DNA of 44,873 nucleotides from Flavobacteriales bacterium. GTDB lineage: Bacteria > Bacteroidota > Bacteroidia > Flavobacteriales_D > Crocinitomicaceae. The notes under the pieces are model-generated. The model was given only the letters and a program-made list of their open reading frames with translations, was not told the DNA's origin and did no database searches. The position numbers were made by a program, and so were the translations under genes. Of this stretch, positions 1-9,372 are shown one piece after another. Positions within the stretch are counted from its first letter, which is position 1. Every line of letters starts with the position of its first letter. The stretch is taken from NCBI GenBank assembly GCA_947488235.1, contig CANLAQ010000020.1, positions 1 through 44,873 of the forward strand. Reading direction: 5' to 3'.

Positions 1-3000
1 GATCAAGGAACGGTAACGGTGATTCAAAATCCAGTAGCAGCCTTGAGTGGTGCAACAATCTGTAATGGTCAATCTACAACCTTAAATGCTTTGCCAAATG
101 GAGCCAATTATTCATGGTCACCGGGTGGAGCAACGACACAAAGTTTATTGGTAAGTCCTACCACAACGACTAATTATACGGTTACTGTGAGTATTGGTGG
201 ATGTCCATCTACAAGTGCTACAGCTTCTGTGATTGTTAATCCAGTTCCTTTAGTTTCAATTAATACACCAAATCCTATTTGTAACGGAAGCAGTTCGAGT
301 TTAACCGCAAGTCCAGATTTGCCAAATGGTACTTTCATATGGTCTCCAGCAGGACAAACTACAAATACTATTAATATTAGCCCAACTGTAAATACACCTT
401 ATTCTGTTATTTATACACTAAATAATTGCAGTAGTATTCCAGATACTGTCATAGTTGTTGTTAATCCTGTACCAACGGTTTCATTCAACGATACTACCAT
501 ATGCTTTGGACAGAATGCGACCTTAAGTTCAATTGTGAATCTTCCAAATGGAACTTATTTATGGTCTACGGGTGAGACAACAAGTCAAATTAATGTTGTT
601 CCATCGGTAACTACAATATACACTTTACAATACACTTTAAATGGTTGTACTGGTTCATTTACTGATACTGTATTTGTTAATAGTATTCCTAATGTTACGC
701 CTCAAGCCAATCAAACCGTTTGTTATGGAACTCAAGCTTGTATCAACGCTTTGGTGACACCTGGTGGAGGAACTTTCCAATGGTCTGGTTTAGGAGTAAT
801 TCCTCCTGCCAATAATTCAGCACAATTGTGTGTAACGCCTCTTACTGGAAATCCAAATGTAAACGATACGATTCCTTATCAAGTCATTTATACAGTCAAT
901 GGTTGTTCCGATACTGCGAGTACTAATATTATTCTTAAATTAATTCCAACAGTTAGCGCATGGGCAAATTTTGATACTATTTGTCCTGGTAATAGTAGTG
1001 AATTGTACAGTATAGGTTTACCAGGAATTAGCAATGGTCAAGTAGGTACCTATGCGTGGACACCAACATCTACTTTAAGTGTAAGTGTTGGAGATACTGT
1101 CACTGCAACTCCATTGTCTACAACCACTTATAATGTGATTTACACTTTGAATGGTTGTCCGAGTACTCCAGCAAGTGTGGTAATTACAATTGCTGCAGCA
1201 CCACAAGTTGCGATTGTCAACAATCCAACAGGTTCAATATGTATAGGAGGGTGTGTTGTGCTTTCTGCTGTTCCAAGTGCAACGCTTGTGATTCCTTCAG
1301 GTTATGTGTGGAATACCGGTGCAACAACACAGTCTATTACCGTTTGTCCATTAGATACTACCAATTATTCTGTAATTGGAACGCTTGGAAATTGTGCTAG
1401 TCCAGTAGCAACCACCGTGATCAATGTGGTGGCAGATCCAATAATCAATACTCAGCCAATAATTGATACTATTATATGTGAAGGTGGAACTTATCCTTTA
1501 AGTTTTGGTGTAAGTGGTGGATTAGGGACGCCAAGTTATCAATGGTATTCAAATACTTCAAATTCTACAATTGGTGCAGTTCCAATCCCAGGGGCTACCG
1601 CATCAAATTTCTTACCTCCTGTCTTTGCTGTTGATGCCAATTACTTCTTTTTCTGTGAAGTCGTTTACCCTGTTCAAGGTTGTAATACATTAATAAGTGA
1701 CATGGCTGAAATTGTGGTGATTAACGACCCTATTGTTACTACTGCTCCAAATAGTGCGCAAATTATGTGTGTTGGTGGAATTGTTGAGTGTTTAGTTCCG
1801 ACCGTAACTGGTGGAATTGGATCAAATAATTATTCTTGGTTCCAATTTACCCCAACATCGATCACTTCCGTTTCAAGTACAGAAGTCTTTTGTCCAGAAA
1901 CGGATTCAGCTGGAACCTTTGTTTATGGTTTAGTAGTGAGTCAGTCCGGAATTGGATGCGTGTCCTCAACTTCACTGTTTGATACAATTCAGGTAGTTCC
2001 AGATCCAATCTTAACAATTAGTACAACAGATGTAATTTGTAATGGTGGCGCTGTTGCTGTCTACTCCTATTTAAATCCAAATTCACCTGGATTGGGAGCT
2101 ACATCTTATCAATGGCAACAAGCTAGCCCTCCGGGAAGTGGCTTTGTTAATATACCTGGCGAAACGAATGATAATTATAATTCTCCTGAGTTATTTGCTT
2201 CTGTAGATTATCAATTAATTGTTACTCAAGCAGGAAACGGTTGTAATGCAGTTTCTAATGTGGAGCCTGTACTTGTGGTTTCAGATCCAGTAATGCAATT
2301 GAGTTATGATCCATTTGGATGCGTTGGAACCTACAATCAAATTGATGTAAATATTTTGGGTGGAACTGGTTCTTATGTAATTAGTTGGTTCTCTAATGAT
2401 ACCTCATTAAATACCGGCGGTAATTTAGTGGGTGTAGAAAATGATTTATCTTTTACAACAACTGGTTTCTTTGCAGAAGAAACATATTACTATTATGCTC
2501 AATTATCGATGTCCGGATTAGGATGTGATGGAGATACAAGTATGGTCGCTACAATTCAATCTATGAATTGGGCAAATGCTAGTTTTGATGTTGATTCGTA
2601 TCAAAATTCTATATTAAATCCAACTTTTAGTTTCACCAATACTTCAACAAATGCAACTGCTTATGCATGGGATTTAGGGGAGTGTTCAACTTCAAGTGTT
2701 AGCTTATTCGCTACACCAACACCATATTATAATGTAGGATCATTCAATCAATTAAATTATACTTATGGATGTGAACCTGGATATTATGAGGTAACCCTGA
2801 TAGCAAACAATCAAGGATTCTGTCCAGATACTGCCATGGCGACAATACAAATTTATGATGATGTATTGTTGTATGTTCCCAATAGTTTCACTCCAAATGG
2901 AGATGGTATGAATGATGTTTTTCATCCTGTAATTACCTCAGGTATTCGTCCTAACACTTATTCTTTCACGGTATTTAATCGATGGGGTGAAGTTGTTTAT

Positions 3001-3147
3001 CAAACCAATGATCCAATTGATGGATGGGATGGTTTCAAAAACAATAAACTTTGTCAGGATGGAACCTATACTTGGTTGATTAAATTCTTCCATTCTCAAA
3101 ATGGCGATGCTAAAGAATTCGTTGGGCATATTAATTTACTTAAATAA
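1..3147 (+). CDS. Secreted multi-repeat protein with type B T9SS (gliding-motility) sorting domain, 5' partial
   Basis: This is the C-terminal part of a large cell-surface or secreted protein. The reading frame is open from base 1, so the true start lies outside the window. At least six degenerate Ig/PKD-like units of 60-100 residues are visible, each starting near an ICxG or CxG motif and containing a YxWS-type tryptophan strand and a TTxYTV strand. A PKD-like domain follows. The last 90 residues (about 2878-3147) are a CHU_C/type B T9SS domain with VPNSFTPNGDG, the FNRWGEVVY strand, WDG and DGTYTWLIKF. Established knowledge is that such domains direct export through the type IX system and often surface attachment. 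The role is probably an adhesin or structural filament, but the ligand is unknown. Stop at 3145-3147. Very sure of the family, unsure of function. Confidence 0.9.
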   Translation, partial: DQGTVTVIQNPVAALSGATICNGQSTTLNALPNGANYSWSPGGATTQSLLVSPTTTTNYTVTVSIGGCPSTSATASVIVNPVPLVSINTPNPICNGSSSSLTASPDLPNGTFIWSPAGQTTNTINISPTVNTPYSVIYTLNNCSSIPDTVIVVVNPVPTVSFNDTTICFGQNATLSSIVNLPNGTYLWSTGETTSQINVVPSVTTIYTLQYTLNGCTGSFTDTVFVNSIPNVTPQANQTVCYGTQACINALVTPGGGTFQWSGLGVIPPANNSAQLCVTPLTGNPNVNDTIPYQVIYTVNGCSDTASTNIILKLIPTVSAWANFDTICPGNSSELYSIGLPGISNGQVGTYAWTPTSTLSVSVGDTVTATPLSTTTYNVIYTLNGCPSTPASVVITIAAAPQVAIVNNPTGSICIGGCVVLSAVPSATLVIPSGYVWNTGATTQSITVCPLDTTNYSVIGTLGNCASPVATTVINVVADPIINTQPIIDTIICEGGTYPLSFGVSGGLGTPSYQWYSNTSNSTIGAVPIPGATASNFLPPVFAVDANYFFFCEVVYPVQGCNTLISDMAEIVVINDPIVTTAPNSAQIMCVGGIVECLVPTVTGGIGSNNYSWFQFTPTSITSVSSTEVFCPETDSAGTFVYGLVVSQSGIGCVSSTSLFDTIQVVPDPILTISTTDVICNGGAVAVYSYLNPNSPGLGATSYQWQQASPPGSGFVNIPGETNDNYNSPELFASVDYQLIVTQAGNGCNAVSNVEPVLVVSDPVMQLSYDPFGCVGTYNQIDVNILGGTGSYVISWFSNDTSLNTGGNLVGVENDLSFTTTGFFAEETYYYYAQLSMSGLGCDGDTSMVATIQSMNWANASFDVDSYQNSILNPTFSFTNTSTNATAYAWDLGECSTSSVSLFATPTPYYNVGSFNQLNYTYGCEPGYYEVTLIANNQGFCPDTAMATIQIYDDVLLYVPNSFTPNGDGMNDVFHPVITSGIRPNTYSFTVFNRWGEVVYQTNDPIDGWDGFKNNKLCQDGTYTWLIKFFHSQNGDAKEFVGHINLLK

Positions 3148-3163
3148 TCCATTAGCGATCTTA

Positions 3164-3192
3164 TTGCTATGACTAGGGAATTTTTATCTTTG
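3164..3192 (+). promoter_or_regulatory. Bacteroidota-type promoter for ychF
   Basis: A perfect -7 element TATCTTTG (TAnnTTTG consensus) lies at 3185-3192. A TTG at 3164-3166 is 18 bases upstream, within the spacing known for Flavobacterium promoters. Transcription would start near 3196 and leave a leader of about 13 bases before the ATG at 3209. Predicted from sequence only. Confidence 0.55.
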
Positions 3193-3208
3193 TATCAAAA
3201 TTCATCGT

Positions 3209-4306
3209 ATGTCATTGAAATGTGGAATTGTTGGTTTGCCAAATGTAGGAAAGTCGACCTTGTTTAATTGTTTGTCAAATGCAAAGGCGCAAGCTGCAAA
3301 CTTTCCTTTTTGTACCATAGAACCTAATATTGGAACTATTTCTGTTCCTGATCCTCGTTTAGAAGTTCTTGAAGCAATCGTTAATCCTGATCGCGTTATG
3401 CCAACAACTATGGAGATTGTTGACATTGCAGGTTTGGTAAAAGGCGCTTCTAAAGGGGAAGGTTTAGGAAATCAGTTCTTAGCCAATATTCGTGAAACAG
3501 ATGCTATTATTCATGTGTTACGCTGCTTTGATGATGGAAATATCATTCATGTTGATGGAAGTGTAAATCCAATCAGAGATAAAGAAATAATTGATATTGA
3601 ATTACAATTAAAGGATTTAGATACTATTGAGAAAAAAATATCTAGTTTATCACGCGTATTAAAATCAGGTGATAAGGATTCTTTGAAAGAGAATGAATTA
3701 GTACATAAAATAAAAGAAGGTTTAGAAAAAAGTATTTCTGTAAGAGGTTTGGATTTTACAGCTGAAGAAAAAGAAATAATTCAAAAATTTCAATTGATTA
3801 CTTCAAAACCTGTTCTTTATCTTTGTAATGTAGATGAAGCTTCCGTTAAATCAGGAAATGCTTATGTAGATCAAGTTAAAGCTTCCGTTCAAGCAGAAAA
3901 TGCAGAAGTACTCGTAATTGGTGCTAAAATCGAGGCAGATATTACTGAATTAGAGTCTTTCGAGGAACGAAAAATGTTTCTTGATGAATTAGGATTGGAA
4001 GAGCCAGGTGTCAATAGACTGATAAGATCTGCATATTCTTTGCTGAATCTACAAACTTATTTTACCGCAGGTGTAAAAGAGGTTCGTGCTTGGACTATCT
4101 ATAAAGGAATGACTGCGCCGCAAGCTGCAAGCGTTATCCACACTGATTTTGAAAAAGGATTTATTCGGGCTGAAGTGATGAAATATCAAGATTTTACTAC
4201 CTTAGGTTCTGAAGCAGCAGTTAAAGAAGCTGGGAAATTTAAGGTGGAAGGAAAAGAATATATCGTAGAAGATGGAGACATCATGCACTTTAGATTTAAT
4301 GTCTAA
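3209..4306 (+). CDS. ychF: Redox-regulated ATPase/GTPase YchF (Obg family)
   Basis: YchF/OLA1 is a universal ribosome-associated P-loop NTPase of the TRAFAC Obg subfamily. The protein is 365 residues, the usual length. The G1 loop GLPNVGKST is at 9-17, the G3 DIAGL at 72-76, and a non-canonical G4 NVDE at 207-210 replaces NKxD. That replacement is the family hallmark linked to ATP rather than GTP preference. A coiled region lies in the middle, and a TGS domain fills about 281-364. Cys35 in FPFCTIEPN matches the redox-sensitive cysteine described in the E. coli protein. The ATG is 13 bases after the predicted transcription start. fah follows 15 bases after the stop, so the genes may be co-transcribed. 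Identity is certain. Confidence 0.97.
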   Translation: MSLKCGIVGLPNVGKSTLFNCLSNAKAQAANFPFCTIEPNIGTISVPDPRLEVLEAIVNPDRVMPTTMEIVDIAGLVKGASKGEGLGNQFLANIRETDAIIHVLRCFDDGNIIHVDGSVNPIRDKEIIDIELQLKDLDTIEKKISSLSRVLKSGDKDSLKENELVHKIKEGLEKSISVRGLDFTAEEKEIIQKFQLITSKPVLYLCNVDEASVKSGNAYVDQVKASVQAENAEVLVIGAKIEADITELESFEERKMFLDELGLEEPGVNRLIRSAYSLLNLQTYFTAGVKEVRAWTIYKGMTAPQAASVIHTDFEKGFIRAEVMKYQDFTTLGSEAAVKEAGKFKVEGKEYIVEDGDIMHFRFNV

Positions 4307-4321
4307 TTTATAATTGTGAAT

Positions 4322-5593
4322 ATGATAAAAGCAAATGATCCTAATTTATGTTCATGGATTTCTTATTCTAAGGAATCTGATTTTCCAATTCAAAATATTC
4401 CCTTTGGTGTCTTTTGTCCAGAGGATCAACATCCACGAATCGGAAGTAGAATAGGGGATAAGGTGATTGATTTATATGCATTATTTCGCCTAGGGTATTT
4501 GAATGATTTGAATCTAAAGGAGTCTGATTTAAATTCTGATTCTTTAAATAATTTAATGAAGCATGGTAAACATACGGTTCATTTATTAAGGGAAAGAATT
4601 TCAAGTATTTTTGACATCAATAACGCTGAACTAAAAGAAAATTCTGAACATCAATTAGAAGTTTTATTTGATGAAAGTCAAGTAAATATGTTGCTTCCTG
4701 TGCAAATTGGAGATTACACTGATTTCTATTCAAGTAAAGAACATGCTACAAATGTTGGCATCATGTTTAGAGACCCAGCCAATGCTTTGCTACCCAATTG
4801 GCTATGGATTCCTGTTGGTTATCACGGTAGAGCATCTTCTGTTGTTGTTTCTGGAACAGACTTTCATCGACCAAAAGGTCAAATTAAACCCAATGATAAT
4901 GAGGATCCCATCTTTGGTGCTTCGCGTCAGGTTGATTTTGAATTGGAAATGGGTTTTATAACTTATGATGGCGTTCCTTTAGGTGATTCTATTCCAGTTG
5001 AAGAGGCTGAAAATTATATTTTCGGAATGTGCCTGTTTAATGATTGGTCTGCAAGAGATATTCAGAAATGGGAATATGTACCTCTTGGGCCATTTTTAGG
5101 CAAAAACTTTGCCTCTTCTATGTCTGCATGGATTGTCACCATGGAAGCATTGCAACCATTTAAAGTAGAGGGTCCTGCTCAAGATCCAAAGGTTTTATCA
5201 TATCTACAATATAAAGAATCTTCCTCATACGATATTAGTTTACAAGTTGCAATAGCAACAGAAAAGGGTGAAGAAACGGTTGTTTCTAATTCAAATTTTA
5301 AATACATGTATTGGAATATGGCGCAGCAATTAGCCCACCATACGGTAAATGGATGTAATGTAAGAAGAGGAGATTTAATGGGTTCAGGAACTATTTCAGG
5401 ACCTACACCAGATTCTTATGGTTCTATGTTGGAACTTGCTTGGAAAGGAACTAAACCTATTTTAATGCATGATGGTTCAGAACGAAGATTTATTTTGGAT
5501 AACGATACCGTTATTATGCGTGGCTTTTGTCAAAATGAAAAATATAGAATTGGCTTCGGACAAGTTATTGGAAAGGTACTCCCTGCTAAATAA
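4322..5593 (+). CDS. fahA: Fumarylacetoacetase
   Basis: Hydrolyses 4-fumarylacetoacetate to fumarate and acetoacetate, the last step of tyrosine and homogentisate degradation. The 423-residue length fits the full two-domain eukaryote-type enzyme. An N-terminal SH3-like domain is followed by the FAH catalytic domain. The catalytic His lies in DYTDFYSSKEHATNVG (His141). Metal ligands are the two glutamates of VDFELEM (207 and 209) and the Asp of FNDWSARDIQ (241), followed by the conserved lysine in FLGKNF. A GTG two codons upstream (4316) is possible, but the ATG at 4322 is preferred. The stop overlaps the next gene's start as TAATG. No other homogentisate-pathway genes are in the window, so the pathway context here is unusual. 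Confidence 0.95.
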   Translation: MIKANDPNLCSWISYSKESDFPIQNIPFGVFCPEDQHPRIGSRIGDKVIDLYALFRLGYLNDLNLKESDLNSDSLNNLMKHGKHTVHLLRERISSIFDINNAELKENSEHQLEVLFDESQVNMLLPVQIGDYTDFYSSKEHATNVGIMFRDPANALLPNWLWIPVGYHGRASSVVVSGTDFHRPKGQIKPNDNEDPIFGASRQVDFELEMGFITYDGVPLGDSIPVEEAENYIFGMCLFNDWSARDIQKWEYVPLGPFLGKNFASSMSAWIVTMEALQPFKVEGPAQDPKVLSYLQYKESSSYDISLQVAIATEKGEETVVSNSNFKYMYWNMAQQLAHHTVNGCNVRRGDLMGSGTISGPTPDSYGSMLELAWKGTKPILMHDGSERRFILDNDTVIMRGFCQNEKYRIGFGQVIGKVLPAK

Positions 5594-7827
5594 TGGAAAA
5601 AATAATCCCTGTTTATGATGTTGAAAAGGAAAGAAAGGAAATTCTTAATGCTTTCCGTGGATTATTACGCTCAGTTAAAGATAGGAGTAAAGAGGATACG
5701 CGCTTAATTCGAAAGGCTTTTGATCTTGCTTTAGAAGCTCATAAGGATGTCCGAAGAAAATCAGGTGAACCTTATATTTATCATCCCATTGCGGTCGCAA
5801 GAATTTGCGCAGAGGAAATGGGCTTGGATTCTCCTGCAATTGTATGTGCTTTATTGCACGATACGGTCGAAGACACCTACATTACCCTTGAGGATATCGA
5901 AGACATGTTTGGTGCAAAGTCCAGAAGGATCATTAATGGTTTAACAAAAATCCCTGAAATATTTGATGAAAATTCTTCGATACAAGCGGAGAATTTTAGA
6001 AAGATGATCTTAACCATCTCAGATGATTTTCGTGTGGTATTGATAAAATTAGCCGATCGTTTGCACAATATGCGAACACTAGGAAGTATGGCGCCTGAAA
6101 AGCAGTTGAAAATTGCTTCAGAAACTAAATTTCTTTACGCACCATTGGCACACCGTTTTGGTTTATATTCAGTCAAAACAGAGCTGGAAGACCTTTCACT
6201 AAAATATTGTGAGCCTGAAATTTATGCTCAAATTGAAACGAATCTAAAGAGTACTCAAGATGTCCGAGCTCGATTTATTCGTCGTTTTATGTCGCCAATT
6301 AGGGAAAATCTTTTGCAAGAAGGATATGTTTTTGAAATTAAAGCGCGGACAAAATCAATTTCTTCCATTTGGCGTAAAATGCAGTCTAAAGAAATTGCAT
6401 TCGAAGAAGTTTTTGATGTTTTTGCCATTCGAATTATTCTTGAAACTCCATTGGAATTAGAGAAACAAGATTGTTGGAGAATTTATAGTATCGTTACAGA
6501 TTACTATCAACCGAGTCCTGAACGCTTGCGCGATTGGATTTCAACACCCAGAGCTAATGGTTATGAATCCTTGCACACAACTGTTATGTCGCCACAGGGC
6601 CGTTGGGTTGAAGTTCAAATTCGCTCTAAGAGAATGGATGAAATCGCTGAAAAAGGTTTAGCAGCTCATTATAAGTATAAGGAATCTAAATCGGATGAAA
6701 GTAAATTTGATCGTTGGATTTCTGAGGTTAGAGATTTACTTGAAAATAATGATTCCAATGCTTTAGATTTTATCAACGAATTTAAATTAAATCTCTTTAA
6801 TGATGAGATTTATATCTTCACCCCAAAAGGTGAATTGAGGGTCTTGCCTTTCGGAGCTACTATTTTGGATTTTGCTTATGATATTCATACCGATATTGGC
6901 GATAAATGCATTGGTGCGAAAGTAAATAATCGCTTAATGCCCCTAAGTTATCAATTGAAAAATGGTGATCAATTGGAGATAATTACTTCAGCCAAACAAA
7001 AACCTAATGAAGATTGGTTGAAATTTGTGGTCTCTGCTAGAGCAAAACAAAAAATTAAAGCTTCTCTTAATGATGAAATTAAGAACATTGCTCAAGATGG
7101 TAAGGAAATATTAGAAAGGAAATTTAAACAGTTCAATGTTAAAATGCTCTCTGAAAATATAACTTTTCTCGAAAAACATTTTGGATTACCTAGTGCTACT
7201 GAATTGTATTTCCGCATTGCAAAAGGAAAAATTGAAGTCTCGAAATTGAGGGAGCTAGATGTAATTAATGGGCTTTTTGTATCTAAAAAAGAGCAAGGAG
7301 TGAAACCAAAAGCGCACGATGCAGCATCAATAAATTCTCATGGAATTGATATTAAAAAGGATACGATTATTATTGGAGACGACTTTAAAGGTTTCGATTA
7401 TCAGTTGTCTAAGTGTTGCAATCCTATACCAGGAGATAAAGTATTTGGTTTTATAACCATAAGTCAAGGAATAAAGATTCATAGAACCAACTGTCCCAAT
7501 TCTGTTCAATTGATGTCTAAGTTTGCTTATCGATGTCTAAAAGCGCAATGGAAGTCACAGCAGTTAGTGGAGCGCATTGCTGCCATAAAAATTGTTGGAA
7601 TTGATGGAATTGGTTTGGTGAATAAGTTAACTGATATTATTTCGAAGGAAAATAACATCAATATGAAAAGCATTTCATTTGATACAAATGACGGTGTCTT
7701 TGAAGGTCACATTAAAGTATTGGTCCTTGATACCAATCATTTAGAACAATTGACACAGAAATTTGAAGAGGTGGAAGGGGTGCAAAAGGTGATCCGTTGG
7801 GATACTGAAGATGAGATTGTCCTCTAA
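5593..7827 (+). CDS. spoT: Bifunctional (p)ppGpp synthetase/hydrolase, RelA/SpoT long form
   Basis: Makes and degrades the alarmone (p)ppGpp in the stringent response. It has 744 residues with the full Rel domain order. The N-terminal HD hydrolase has His64, the His89-Asp90 pair followed by TVED, and KLADRLHNM near 152-160, so hydrolase activity looks intact. The synthetase domain (about 240-350) has DVFAIRII and RANGYESLHTTV. A TGS domain (about 395-455) starts at IYIFTPKGE. A zinc-finger-like segment with SKCCNPIPGD follows, then a C-terminal ACT domain (about 667-744). Both active sites appear complete, arguing for a bifunctional Rel. It is coupled to fah by a TAATG overlap. Its stop abuts the stop of the convergent OstA-like gene with no spacer. 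Confidence 0.95.
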   Translation: MEKIIPVYDVEKERKEILNAFRGLLRSVKDRSKEDTRLIRKAFDLALEAHKDVRRKSGEPYIYHPIAVARICAEEMGLDSPAIVCALLHDTVEDTYITLEDIEDMFGAKSRRIINGLTKIPEIFDENSSIQAENFRKMILTISDDFRVVLIKLADRLHNMRTLGSMAPEKQLKIASETKFLYAPLAHRFGLYSVKTELEDLSLKYCEPEIYAQIETNLKSTQDVRARFIRRFMSPIRENLLQEGYVFEIKARTKSISSIWRKMQSKEIAFEEVFDVFAIRIILETPLELEKQDCWRIYSIVTDYYQPSPERLRDWISTPRANGYESLHTTVMSPQGRWVEVQIRSKRMDEIAEKGLAAHYKYKESKSDESKFDRWISEVRDLLENNDSNALDFINEFKLNLFNDEIYIFTPKGELRVLPFGATILDFAYDIHTDIGDKCIGAKVNNRLMPLSYQLKNGDQLEIITSAKQKPNEDWLKFVVSARAKQKIKASLNDEIKNIAQDGKEILERKFKQFNVKMLSENITFLEKHFGLPSATELYFRIAKGKIEVSKLRELDVINGLFVSKKEQGVKPKAHDAASINSHGIDIKKDTIIIGDDFKGFDYQLSKCCNPIPGDKVFGFITISQGIKIHRTNCPNSVQLMSKFAYRCLKAQWKSQQLVERIAAIKIVGIDGIGLVNKLTDIISKENNINMKSISFDTNDGVFEGHIKVLVLDTNHLEQLTQKFEEVEGVQKVIRWDTEDEIVL

Positions 7828-9372
7828 TCAATTATTTTTTTGAATCATCGATTGCGGACTCTTTGGTCGTAGGGCATATTTCCAAGAAAATCCTTGAATA
7901 AATCGTTCTTCTTCTTTGATTTGGTCCATTGGATAGAATATTCCGTCAGGTTCGTCAAAATAAGTAACGCCTACTATTTCACCACTGTCCAAATAAAGTC
8001 GCAAATCTGAAGCATATAAGCGATTTAAGCCCATTCGTTTTTTAATGAATAAACTATCATTCTTTTCTTCCTGGATCGGATAAAAAATAGTCCATGCATT
8101 TCCCTGTATATCAGCTCTTTTCATTTCGTTGTTACTGAAATTGGATATGATTTTTCTACCGCTCAACTGATTGTAGTATTTTCCTGAATCTAATTCCATT
8201 AGAGCAGAAGCATTTCCTAATACAAAAGCACTAGTCAGTACACTGTCTTTAATGAAGGCGAGGATGGTGTCTCCTTTTAATTGGGTGTTCTTTGCCCAAA
8301 TTACCGGGTCGTAAAACAAACTTAATTTTCCATTCGGATAATCATAATAGGCAGAATCTGATAAACATTGAATAGATTCTGAGAAGATTCGAACATGATG
8401 ATTCCCTTTTAAGGCATTGGTATTTCCAAGCGAATCATCATATAATGATAAAGTGTCGGCATGTAGGAATAAGCTATCTCCTTTATTCATTTGAATTGCC
8501 AGTGCATGTCCTGTAATATAGGTTATCTTTTTTCCTTGGTTGCTATGAAATACATCGCTTCGCAGATAAAGTTCTTTTTCTTTCTCCCTTGCGTTGACAT
8601 GTCCTCTAGCAGTAAAGACTTCTGGTTTGGCTTTGTAAAAAGCTGTATCACAGAAAATTTCTCTTTGCTTTTGAAGGATACTCACCCTTTGCATTAATTT
8701 CCCTTCTTCCGTTTTTACATTGTACCAACCGCGATCACATTTAATGGTAATACTGTCGTTTTTTATGACGGTTGGACCGAAAAATTGAGTGATTTGTTTT
8801 TCATAGGCAAATTGTAAAGTATCGGTAGTCATTGTTAAATCATTTTTCCTGTATTTGACTTTTCCGCTAAAGAAAAAACTCCCGATATTTGGATAAAAAT
8901 ACCCGTATTTACTCGTAATCATTTCGTTAGAAACGATACTCTCAATTTTCCCATTATTTCTATAGGTAGCTCTGCCAGACTTGGCGTCATAGTCTAAGGA
9001 ATCTGAGGCTAATTTGTATTCATTGTCTCGAATACGAACATGTCCCCAAAGTTTCGCGAATTTATTGTTTCCATTGTAGCGGAGGGAATCGCAAAATAAA
9101 TTAATGTCGTTTTTTTTGATTTGAACATTGCCATAGGCATGAACAATTTTCTTCTGTTCTTGGTAATGCGCCGAATCGCAATACATGGTATTACCCTGAT
9201 AGGTGAAATTAACGGTACCGATGAGTCGGTGGATTCCGTCCTTTTTATTGAAAATAATTTTCTCAGTACCAGGTAATAATTGTAAGGCGTTATTTTGAGC
9301 AAAAAGCAGGAGCTTCAAAAAAAATGCGCCCAATAAAAGCGCATATTTAAATTTATTTTGAAGCAACATCAT
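7828..9372 (-). CDS. OstA-like protein (LptA/LptD N-domain family), exported
   Basis: A 514-residue protein with an N-terminal signal peptide (hydrophobic core about 9-25, ending LLLFAQ). The body has many short beta-strand repeats with the pattern CDSxxY, GxVxIxxND and LFCDSLRY. This is the signature of the OstA/LptA beta-jellyroll that binds lipopolysaccharide in the periplasm. Established knowledge is that Bacteroidota carry such OstA_2-type proteins as probable LPS bridge components. The large C-terminal outer-membrane barrel of true LptD is absent. It is the last gene of the fur-STAS-purA operon, and its ATG directly abuts the purA stop. A role in LPS transport is inferred; the family call is solid. 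Confidence 0.8.
   Translation of the reverse strand: MMLLQNKFKYALLLGAFFLKLLLFAQNNALQLLPGTEKIIFNKKDGIHRLIGTVNFTYQGNTMYCDSAHYQEQKKIVHAYGNVQIKKNDINLFCDSLRYNGNNKFAKLWGHVRIRDNEYKLASDSLDYDAKSGRATYRNNGKIESIVSNEMITSKYGYFYPNIGSFFFSGKVKYRKNDLTMTTDTLQFAYEKQITQFFGPTVIKNDSITIKCDRGWYNVKTEEGKLMQRVSILQKQREIFCDTAFYKAKPEVFTARGHVNAREKEKELYLRSDVFHSNQGKKITYITGHALAIQMNKGDSLFLHADTLSLYDDSLGNTNALKGNHHVRIFSESIQCLSDSAYYDYPNGKLSLFYDPVIWAKNTQLKGDTILAFIKDSVLTSAFVLGNASALMELDSGKYYNQLSGRKIISNFSNNEMKRADIQGNAWTIFYPIQEEKNDSLFIKKRMGLNRLYASDLRLYLDSGEIVGVTYFDEPDGIFYPMDQIKEEERFIQGFSWKYALRPKSPQSMIQKNN

Noticed and set aside
1155-1400. Cysteine-rich 81-residue open frame
   Set aside because: It lies entirely inside the large secreted protein in another frame; Cys-rich content is a by-product of the TGT/TGC pattern in that frame.
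1-2600. CRISPR or DNA tandem repeat array
   Set aside because: The repeated character comes from degenerate protein repeats; no exact DNA repeats with regular spacers are visible.
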